A stretch of DNA of 18,343 nucleotides from Bacteroides sp. (GTDB lineage Bacteria > Bacteroidota > Bacteroidia > Bacteroidales > Bacteroidaceae). The translations under genes and the position numbers were made by a program. The notes beneath the pieces were generated by a model. That model saw only the letters and a list, made by a program, of their open reading frames with translations, was not told the origin of the DNA and did no database searches. The stretch is from positions 1 to 18,343 of the forward strand of contig DXWV01000099.1 in NCBI GenBank assembly GCA_019416685.1, written 5' to 3'. Below, in pieces: positions 1 through 5,586 of this stretch (positions within the stretch are counted from its first letter, which is position 1; each line of letters starts with the position of its first letter).

Positions 1-251
1 TATGTATATATAGCTTGCACCTTGCACCTAAGTTGAAATATTAATAATCAAAGATTTGCGTAGTTTAAAAAGAATGTATACTTTTGAACCCAAGATATAA
101 GCAGACAGACACTGGACAGAAGTGGACAGTTTTTTAGGACTAAAACGTGACAGGTACAAGGCTTATAACTCCAAAGACATTGATTTATAGGAGAATATAC
201 CGCAAGGTTCATGAACCAGGCGGATCACTGAAAACAAAAGAAAAATCAAGT

Positions 252-290
252 AAATCCCTGATAATCAGACATTATCAGGGATTTCTTTTT
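252..290 (+). terminator. Rho-independent terminator (perfect 14-bp stem)
   Basis: Arms 252-265 and 271-284 are perfect reverse complements (14 bp) around a 5-base loop, CAGAC. A T-rich run (CTTTTTT) follows. It would end plus-strand transcription entering from the left of the window. The gene it serves is not visible here. Confidence 0.8.
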
Positions 291-349
291 TCTGGCAGGT
301 AGCAGAAAATAGCCGTTTCAAGCATATTATCGGTGGATAAATCGTGGGA

Positions 350-493
350 CTAAAACATAGTCGAAAAATCTCTAGACCGTATGTAACCACGAACATCATT
401 CATGTGTAAAGTATTTACAGTATCTGAAGCCAACAATCCAAATTGCTCTAAAGAAAAAATCTGTTCCAATAGATCAGAACAAGGATTTGGAAA
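350..493 (-). pseudogene. Possible 3' fragment of a truncated gene
   Basis: On the minus strand an open frame ends with TAG at 350-352. Its last 47 residues look protein-like: FPNPCSDLLEQIF near the beginning, then SLEQFGLLASDTVN, and ending RGYIRSRDFSTMF. The frame stays open to about 560, where it meets a stop, but has no suitable start codon or ribosome binding site, and residues upstream of 493 look random. It could be the C-terminal remnant of a gene broken when the neighbouring island was acquired. I do not recognise the family. It could also be a chance open frame. Confidence 0.3.
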
Positions 494-563
494 CAGCAGA
501 TTTCCGATGAAATAAGAAAGACAGATATATAGGAGTAAATTAGACTGTTTTACAAATAATTGC

Positions 564-571
564 TACTTTTG
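564..571 (+). promoter_or_regulatory. Bacteroides -7 box TACTTTTG upstream of the HNH cassette
   Basis: TACTTTTG matches the Bacteroides housekeeping -7 consensus TAnnTTTG. A T-rich stretch (TGTTTTA, 546-552) lies upstream where a -33 element could be, but spaced shorter than the usual 19-21 bases and without a clean TTTG. The box is about 90 bases before the start of the HNH gene and is the only good candidate for the three-gene cassette. Confidence 0.4.
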
Positions 572-660
572 CGAATGTTAGTGTTATGTTATTCTTACTG
601 TATATTGTATACTTTGGATAACTTATTGCATCAATCTCGAAATTATGCATATTTCTTAAT

Positions 661-1338
661 ATGAGTATAAGTACAGAAGTTAAAAGAAAGTTATGGGCCT
701 CTTCAGGAGGATACTGTGGCAAGCCAGATTGTCATGCAGACTTATTCCCATTTTTTGAAAGTGGAGAAATAACAAATATAGAAGAGCTTGCACACATTAT
801 AGGGCAAAGGGAAAATGGACCAAGAGGCAAAAACAATTTACCCATAAGTCAGCGAGATGAATTTGAAAATATAATACTGCTATGTCCAACTTGCCATACA
901 ACTATTGACAAAAACCCACAGCTATTCCCTAATGATACTATAAAACAATGGAAAAAGAACCATGTGGAAAGTATCAAAAATCTTTTTCATGCACCCAAAT
1001 TTGGTTCACGAAAAGAAGCAGCAAAATACCTAAGACTATTATTTGCAGAGAATAAGGCAATATTTGATAAATATGGCCCTCACTCTGAAAATGCGAAAAC
1101 GAAGCAGATGGAAACCGAATTAATGTGGGAAAAGTTATCGATACAAAAGTTATTACCAAACAATAGAAAAATTGAGTCAACAGTTGAGCAGAATCAAGAA
1201 CTTTTAAGCGATAATGAATTTGGCTTATTTATAGAATTTAAATTGCATAGAGCAGGTTTTGAGTACAATAAAATTTCCGGAGATGTAAATTCTACAGTTC
1301 CGACCTTTCCTATTGGCTTTGAAAATATATTTCAATGA
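661..1338 (+). CDS. HNH endonuclease with unknown C-terminal domain
   Basis: This is a predicted metal-dependent DNA or RNA nuclease of 225 aa, cytosolic with no signal peptide. The HNH fold sits at residues about 8-85. The zinc cysteines are C19/C24 and C75/C78, the first catalytic histidine is H45 in LAHI, and N70 and H79 fall in NIILLCPTCH. The spacing matches complete HNH/McrA-like domains. Residues about 110-225 form a mostly helical region with conserved-looking pieces (KYGPHSENA, LLPNNRKI, FPIGF near the end) that I do not recognise; it may sense a target or bind the partner proteins. ATG 661 is the only sensible start, because the ATG at 645 meets a stop within four codons. The gene overlaps the next by ATGA (1335-1338), so it leads a coupled three-gene unit. 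Base composition is AT-rich, as expected of accessory DNA. HNH assignment is firm; role is inferred. Confidence 0.85.
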   Translation: MSISTEVKRKLWASSGGYCGKPDCHADLFPFFESGEITNIEELAHIIGQRENGPRGKNNLPISQRDEFENIILLCPTCHTTIDKNPQLFPNDTIKQWKKNHVESIKNLFHAPKFGSRKEAAKYLRLLFAENKAIFDKYGPHSENAKTKQMETELMWEKLSIQKLLPNNRKIESTVEQNQELLSDNEFGLFIEFKLHRAGFEYNKISGDVNSTVPTFPIGFENIFQ

Positions 1339-1715
1339 GAGAAAAAAACATAGAAAAAGTCGCTCCATCAAGTAAAACCTTTTTTGAAAATGGTATGAAT
1401 GGGCATTCAGCAGTAAGATGTATTACTGATTTAGGAAACAACATGTATCTAATAAGCAGAACTGACAATAGACCAGATATTAAGGTTTTAGTAGCTGATA
1501 TCTACATTGCAGGCGAAGCTGATATACTTGAAATCAGCTCTAATTTGCATGATATAGATTGTATTGTCCTAATTGGATTTTATAATCGGTATTCAATTGA
1601 GGCCAAAGAATTGGCCAAATCAATGAATGTAGGTTTATTTAACTATAGAGAGTTCTTTGGAGCTATCCATTATAGCGGCAATGCTTTTATTGATTATACA
1701 CGAAAGGAAAGATGA
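1335..1715 (+). CDS. Hypothetical protein, middle gene of HNH cassette
   Basis: This 126-aa protein belongs to no family I recognise. It has no signal peptide or membrane segment. Residues about 36-112 alternate predicted strands and helices: MYLISRT, IKVLVADIYIAG, DCIVLIGFY, then a helix SIEAKELAKSMN followed by VGLFNYREFF. That layout suits a small alpha/beta domain, and the pattern of acidic residues with a late helix and short strand loosely recalls restriction-endonuclease-like folds, but no clear PD-(D/E)xK motif is visible. The start overlaps the HNH stop and its own end overlaps the nucleotidyltransferase start, both as ATGA, so the three products are probably made together. It could be a second nuclease, an immunity factor or the substrate modified by the downstream nucleotidyltransferase. 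All three options are inference. Confidence 0.7.
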   Translation: MREKNIEKVAPSSKTFFENGMNGHSAVRCITDLGNNMYLISRTDNRPDIKVLVADIYIAGEADILEISSNLHDIDCIVLIGFYNRYSIEAKELAKSMNVGLFNYREFFGAIHYSGNAFIDYTRKER

Positions 1716-1978
1716 TTAAATTAAGTATTCCCCCTCAAAAACACTTTGACCACTACCTTTTTGGATCGGTTTTATACTCAGAGAATCCTTCTGATATTGA
1801 TATTGCAATAATCTATGACAAAAAATTCATCAGTCTACAAGATGCTATTCAATATCGGCATAAATTGATTGAAAACCTGTCTGAGTTTACACCATTAGAA
1901 ATTGACACAATCCTTCTTTCAAAAGAAGAAGAAATTGAAGTTGAATTTTTATCAAATGCTAAACACCTAAAGATTTAA
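1712..1978 (+). CDS. Minimal nucleotidyltransferase (pol-beta type)
   Basis: This 88-aa protein is a minimal NTase of the DNA polymerase beta superfamily, which transfers nucleotidyl groups to proteins or small molecules. The signature is complete: FGS at 17-19 (the helix-capping GS), the metal-binding pair D28 and D30 in SDIDIAI, and a third aspartate D65 in LEIDTILLS. The C-terminal KEEEIEVEFL helix resembles other minimal NTases. In MNT/HEPN toxin-antitoxin pairs such a protein AMPylates its partner. Here no HEPN gene adjoins, and the neighbours are an HNH nuclease and a 126-aa unknown, which makes one of them a plausible substrate (inference). The start overlaps the previous stop by ATGA. 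No obvious terminator follows. The fold assignment is strong from the motif; the biological target is unknown. Confidence 0.8.
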   Translation: MIKLSIPPQKHFDHYLFGSVLYSENPSDIDIAIIYDKKFISLQDAIQYRHKLIENLSEFTPLEIDTILLSKEEEIEVEFLSNAKHLKI

Positions 1979-2190
1979 AACTACTTATTACACGCGGTTT
2001 ATCAGCAATCTCGGGTAGAATATTACGTAAAGTATGTATGGGGCAATGGGATATGCTTTCTGAGATTTCCGAATTACCCGACATGAATTCTGTGGAGGTA
2101 ATATTGCCTGGTTAAGAGATGGTTCTGTAAGTGGCTCTCTGGATTTCTTTTCATTGGCAGGAACAGAGAGCTTTTAAAACCCGGTGAAAT

Positions 2191-2273
2191 GGAGTATATT
2201 TGAGTGAGAATTCTCTCTGTCGTTTACAAGTTCTGTTATACTCCGTATCCTAATCAAACAAGATACAGAGTAT
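2191..2273 (+). repeat. Overlapping, mutually exclusive inverted repeats
   Basis: GGAGTATA (2191-2198) can pair with TATACTCC (2237-2244). The same right arm, extended as ATACTCCGTATC (2238-2249), can instead pair with GATACAGAGTAT (2262-2273, 11 of 12). The palindrome GAGAATTCTC (2206-2215) lies in the first loop. The layout resembles alternative stem-loops, but no T-run follows, so a regulatory role is unproven. Confidence 0.35.
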
Positions 2274-2412
2274 AGTAGTAGAAGTGTAATCACTAAAAAA
2301 GACTAAAAAAGGTGCTTCGGAATTTGGTCGTCACAGAAACAATGCCCAACTTTGTACCACAAAACAAGAATAAATATATAATTCCTCATCGGAGGGCATT
2401 ATGTACAACGAT

Positions 2413-2470
2413 AGTGCCGGATAAGATGAATGGTAGAAAAATCATTCATTTTATCCGGCACTTTCTTTAT
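2413..2470 (+). terminator. Terminator-like hairpin (about 20-bp stem)
   Basis: Arms 2413-2432 and 2443-2462 (AGTGCCGGATAAGATGAATG and its complement) pair over 20 positions with one G-U, around a 10-base loop, and are followed by the T-rich TTTCTTTAT. It probably ends transcription coming from the accessory region and insulates the acyltransferase gene. An open frame running through it is not a gene. Confidence 0.65.
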
Positions 2471-2509
2471 CAAAGAACGAACCAGAGTGAAAATTAAATA
2501 TTGAAAGAT

Positions 2510-2635
2510 ATGGAAATAGTAAGTAGTAAAAAGACAAAGTTAGCGAAACCAGGTTTTGTATTTATCCAAACAGTGGTGATGAAAACACTGTATTCTGTTC
2601 CACACAACTTTATGTATAACCATCTAAATATATAG
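2510..2635 (+). CDS. Possible 41-aa small protein or leader peptide
   Basis: ATG at 2510 opens a 41-codon frame ending TAG at 2633-2635, five bases before the acyltransferase start. It begins MEIVSSKKTKLAKPG and continues FVFIQTVVMKTLYSV, with basic residues first and a short hydrophobic part after. A purine-rich GAAAG precedes the start. Its tight placement would suit translational coupling or a leader for the downstream operon. There is no homology evidence here, and the frame may be chance. Confidence 0.25.
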   Translation: MEIVSSKKTKLAKPGFVFIQTVVMKTLYSVPHNFMYNHLNI

Positions 2636-2639
2636 AATT

Positions 2640-3578
2640 ATGAATATCTTGTACTCAACGACCTATCTGATCTGCTATACGATATCCTTACTTCCTTTCT
2701 GGGTTTTATATCGGATATCCGACATTCTTTACGTTCTACTCTATCATCTTATTAAATACAAGAGAAAAATCGTTCGTAATAACCTTCATATATCTTTTCC
2801 TCATAAGGAAAAGCATGAAATTCTTACCATAGAAAAAGAGTTCTATTCCTTTCTATGCGATCAGTTTGTTGAGACTATCAAGCTATGCTCCATCTCAGAG
2901 AAAGGAATAAGTAAACGCATGCTCTTTGAAGGACTCCCTGAAATGGTAAATGGACTAAAAAATGAAAACAAGAATTTCGCTTTTCTCTATATGGGCCATT
3001 ACGGTAACTGGGAATGGTTATCACTGCTTGCAACCAAAGTACATGAGCAAAACTCACAGATAGTCAACGGATATATCTATTATCCATTGAAAAACAAGGT
3101 GTTTGATAAAATACTCCTTAAACTGCGGAATCGGTTGGGTGGGAAAAGTATCACAATAAAAGAGACTATCCACCGAATCATTGAATTAAAAGAAAATTCC
3201 CGGAAAGCAATAATCGCTTTTGTATCCGATCAAGCACCACTATGGAGTGGAAAATACCATTGGAGTAACTTCTTCCAGTGGGAAACCCCGGTGGTTACCG
3301 GTGCCGAACAAATGGGAAAACATGTGGACGCACTCATCTTTTATGCAGAGATGGAACGCATCAAAAGGGGATATTACCGATGCAAAATCAGTCGTATGAT
3401 AGACGATATACAGCAATATGCTGACTATGAAGTAACCGACTTATTTATGAGCAAACTGGAACAATCCATACATAAAGCTCCATCATACTGGTTGTGGACA
3501 CATGACAGATGGATACGTACCCGGGAAGAAATTATGGTCTGGTACAAAAGAATTATACATAAAAAAGAAAACGTTTGA
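2640..3578 (+). CDS. Lipid A biosynthesis acyltransferase, LpxL/HtrB family
   Basis: This 312-aa enzyme is predicted to transfer a secondary acyl chain from acyl-ACP to a lipid A precursor at the cytoplasmic face of the inner membrane. Length matches the family (about 300 aa). A hydrophobic anchor occupies residues about 8-38. The catalytic H(X4)E motif is intact as H120-Y-G-N-W-E125 in YMGHYGNWEW, SDQAP at 196-200 fits the second conserved block, and THDRWIRTR near the C-terminus matches the family's HDR(W/F) block. The Bacteroides lipid A acyl pattern differs from that of enterobacteria, so the exact acyl donor and position cannot be read from sequence; an ornithine- or amino-lipid acyltransferase is a less likely alternative. 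The stop overlaps the MATE start (TGATG), so the two genes are one transcription unit. No clear Bacteroides promoter was found in 2470-2640. Confidence 0.85.
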   Translation: MNILYSTTYLICYTISLLPFWVLYRISDILYVLLYHLIKYKRKIVRNNLHISFPHKEKHEILTIEKEFYSFLCDQFVETIKLCSISEKGISKRMLFEGLPEMVNGLKNENKNFAFLYMGHYGNWEWLSLLATKVHEQNSQIVNGYIYYPLKNKVFDKILLKLRNRLGGKSITIKETIHRIIELKENSRKAIIAFVSDQAPLWSGKYHWSNFFQWETPVVTGAEQMGKHVDALIFYAEMERIKRGYYRCKISRMIDDIQQYADYEVTDLFMSKLEQSIHKAPSYWLWTHDRWIRTREEIMVWYKRIIHKKENV

Positions 3579-4933
3579 TGAAAGAGTTAAATCTGACACA
3601 AGGCAGCGTACCTAAAGTACTATTACAATTTGCAGTACCTTTTCTAATAGCGAATATACTACAGGCACTCTATGGAGGGGCCGATCTTTTTGTTGTGGGT
3701 CAATATGACGATTCGGCAAGTGTAGCAGCCGTAGCTATCGGCAGTCAGATAATGCAGACCATTACGGGTGTTATCCTCGGCATTACAACAGGCACTACCG
3801 TACTGATCGCTATAGCGACCGGTTCAAAAGACAACCAGCAGGTAGCTTCTACAATCGGATCATCCGTGTGGTTGTTCTCAATTATCGGGGTTGTACTAAC
3901 CCTGGCAATGACACTTTACCACAGTCAGATAGCCGAATGGATGCATACTCCACCCGAAGCAATGTCTGATACGAAAAGTTATATTCTGGTCTGCTCAACC
4001 GGCATTCTGTTTATTGTGGGATACAACGTTGTATGTGGTATCCTACGTGGTTTAGGCGATTCAAAAACTCCACTTTATTTCGTAGCATTGGCGTGTGTCA
4101 TCAATATTGTTCTCAACTTTATATTAGTCGGATATTTCCATCTTGGAGCTACCGGAGCAGCCATTGCCACCGTAACGGCACAAGGAGTCAGTTTTGCCAC
4201 CGCACTTTGGTTCCTTTACCGAAGAGGGTTTCATTTTGAGTTTACACGACGTGATATCCGGCTAAACAGAAGTTTATCGAAGAGAGTTCTGACACTGGGG
4301 GCTCCCATTGCATTGCAGGATGCTCTCATCAATATCTCATTTCTATTAATTACCGTTATCGTAAACCAAATGGGGGTTATTGCATCGGCATCTCTAGGTG
4401 TTGTCGAAAAAATCATCGTATTCGCGATGTTACCTCCAATGGCCATATCATCTGCAGTGGCAACGATGACAGCACAAAATTATGGTGCCGGACTTGTACA
4501 GAGAATGAATCAATGCCTTCTCTCCGGGATAGGGTTCGCCCTTATCTTCGGAGTTACAGTTTGCCTATATTCACAATTCCTGCCAGAAACACTTACGGTA
4601 TTTTTCACCAAAGACCCTATGGTAGTAGCAATGGCCGCTGAGTATCTGAAGGGATATAGTATCGACTGTGTCATCGTTAGTTTCGTGTTCTGTATCAATT
4701 CTTATTTCAGCGGACAAGGAAACTCAATATTCCCTATGATTCATAGTTTAATAGCCACTTTCCTGTTTCGCATCCCACTCTCATACAGGTTCAGTCAAAT
4801 AGACAGTTCCTCATTATATATTATGGGATTTGCACCACCTATATCAACTGTTGTATCCTTACTGATATGCATCTGGTATTTGAGATATACAAAAAACAGA
4901 CGTTTGAAAGAAGGTATAATAACAGCCGTTTAA
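3578..4933 (+). CDS. MATE family multidrug/cation efflux transporter
   Basis: This 451-aa inner-membrane protein has about twelve hydrophobic segments arranged as two MatE repeats (residues about 13-170 and 235-395). It begins KELNLTQGSVPKVLLQFAVP, typical of DinF/MepA-like MATE proteins, and contains ALYGGADLFVVGQY and LGDSKTPLYF in the places usual for the family. Such proteins export drugs or other organic compounds in exchange for sodium or protons. ATG 3578, sharing its A with the acyltransferase stop, is preferred over an in-frame TTG one codon earlier. Coupling to a lipid A acyltransferase gene hints at envelope stress or lipid handling, but this is inference from position. The stop codon lies inside a large inverted repeat. 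Confidence 0.88.
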   Translation: MKELNLTQGSVPKVLLQFAVPFLIANILQALYGGADLFVVGQYDDSASVAAVAIGSQIMQTITGVILGITTGTTVLIAIATGSKDNQQVASTIGSSVWLFSIIGVVLTLAMTLYHSQIAEWMHTPPEAMSDTKSYILVCSTGILFIVGYNVVCGILRGLGDSKTPLYFVALACVINIVLNFILVGYFHLGATGAAIATVTAQGVSFATALWFLYRRGFHFEFTRRDIRLNRSLSKRVLTLGAPIALQDALINISFLLITVIVNQMGVIASASLGVVEKIIVFAMLPPMAISSAVATMTAQNYGAGLVQRMNQCLLSGIGFALIFGVTVCLYSQFLPETLTVFFTKDPMVVAMAAEYLKGYSIDCVIVSFVFCINSYFSGQGNSIFPMIHSLIATFLFRIPLSYRFSQIDSSSLYIMGFAPPISTVVSLLICIWYLRYTKNRRLKEGIITAV

Positions 4934-5060
4934 ACAACTTTATTAACAGCTTATCCTGGTTATTCACAACATTACTCATTACTATTGTTCATAAAGTATG
5001 AATAACCAATAGAAGATTCGGATAATCAATAAATTACCCTGTTAATAACTTTGTTTAAAC
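4928..5060. repeat. 133-bp nested inverted repeat (quasi-palindrome)
   Basis: Outer arms 4928-4947 and 5041-5060 match as reverse complements at 18 of 20 positions. Inside them TTATCC (4951-4956) mirrors GGATAA (5020-5025), and TGGTTATTCA (4957-4966) mirrors TGAATAACCA (4999-5008) exactly. The left arm contains the MATE stop codon (4931-4933). The right arm contains TAACTTTG (5046-5053), a -7-like box. It has no T-run like a plain terminator. A miniature inverted-repeat element or a folded 3' UTR are both possible. Confidence 0.55.
5046..5053 (+). promoter_or_regulatory. Possible -7 box TAACTTTG for the 79-aa gene
   Basis: TAACTTTG fits the Bacteroides -7 consensus and lies about 157 bases before the start of the small gene at 5210. 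No matching -33 TTTG is seen at the expected spacing, and the box sits in the right arm of an inverted repeat, so the call is tentative. Confidence 0.25.
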
Positions 5061-5209
5061 ACTGATTTTCCTCGCAATAAACGGTGAGAGTCGCACATAT
5101 AAAACCGATAAATCAACCCAATTGCCCAGTGATACATTACCCCCGATGAACTGAACTTTCTTCATTGCTGGTATGTTATAACAATATAAACATTAAAAAC
5201 ATTGCGGTT

Positions 5210-5449
5210 ATGGAAAAATATCTAATTCACAGTAACGAGCTGCACCTGATTGATAAAGCAAAAATCCATCAGGCTGTAGAAAAGATGGTAGAGTCTCTCG
5301 ACATGGCAGCAGGGTCAACTTCTTGTTTCGACTTGTACAAAGTAGTGGAAACCTATTTTACAGACCTGGATAAACGGAAAAAGATGAACCATCTCCTGGG
5401 TATCACAGATACAGCCGAAGAGATAGAAGAAGAATTTGGAGTATGCTAA
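5210..5449 (+). CDS. Conserved-looking 79-aa hypothetical protein
   Basis: This small acidic, helical, soluble protein begins MEKYLIHSNELHLIDK and ends with the acidic stretch DTAEEIEEEFGVC. I do not recognise the family, and it has no signal peptide or membrane segment. An in-frame ATG 45 bases upstream (5165) would add a low-complexity asparagine/isoleucine stretch (NNINIKNI), so ATG 5210 is preferred. The gene stands alone: a long structured spacer lies before it and a strong bidirectional terminator directly after it. Codon use and amino-acid balance look like a real gene, and the isolated unit with its own terminator supports that. Function is unknown. Confidence 0.6.
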   Translation: MEKYLIHSNELHLIDKAKIHQAVEKMVESLDMAAGSTSCFDLYKVVETYFTDLDKRKKMNHLLGITDTAEEIEEEFGVC

Positions 5450-5513
5450 CTTAATAAAAAATATCAGTACATATAAAGAAAAAGAGTCTTTAAAAAACTT
5501 TATACACTCAATA

Positions 5514-5562
5514 AAAAAACAGCGTCATGAAGATTGCCATAATCTTCATGACGCTGTTTTTT
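5514..5562. terminator. Bidirectional terminator, perfect 22-bp stem
   Basis: Arms 5514-5535 and 5541-5562 are perfect reverse complements with a 5-base loop (GCCAT). The stem begins with six A and ends with six T, so it works on both strands. It ends the 79-aa gene on the plus strand and the GH3 gene on the minus strand, whose stop is at 5587. Confidence 0.9.
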
Positions 5563-5586
5563 CATATCCTATACCATCCGTTTTTA

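Larger units (their letters stand above)
1..540. other. Gene-poor left flank with short repeats
   Basis: No intact gene is visible here. The stretch holds a 7-bp tandem repeat (CTTGCAC twice, 14-27), two TGGACAG copies 10 bp apart (113-119 and 123-129), a perfect 12-bp palindrome GGTTCATGAACC (206-217), a strong hairpin terminator (252-290), and a direct repeat GGACTAAAAC at 137-146 and 347-356. The second GGACTAAAAC copy coincides with the stop codon of a possible minus-strand gene fragment (350-493). Closely spaced GGACAG-type repeats resemble the arm-site arrays near integrase attachment sites in Bacteroides elements, but no integrase gene lies in the window, so that reading is inference. 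Confidence 0.5.
1979..2509. other. Intergenic stretch with weak coding traces and hairpins
   Basis: No convincing gene is seen. Two short open frames have protein-like composition and no start. One is plus frame 1963-2115 (contains LLITRGLSAISGRILRKVC and ends VILPG). The other lies around 2094-2178 (contains IAWLRDGSVSGSLDFFS). They could be decayed remains of an accessory gene. A further short frame ends at 2373. Inverted repeats at 2191-2273 and a terminator at 2413-2470 account for part of the rest. Confidence 0.3.

Noticed and set aside
2312..2497. 61-codon plus-strand frame
   Set aside because: It runs through the terminator hairpin at 2413-2470 and has no ribosome binding site or protein-like pattern.
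3575..3577. TTG start for the MATE gene
   Set aside because: ATG at 3578 follows at once in frame and gives the usual overlap with the upstream stop.
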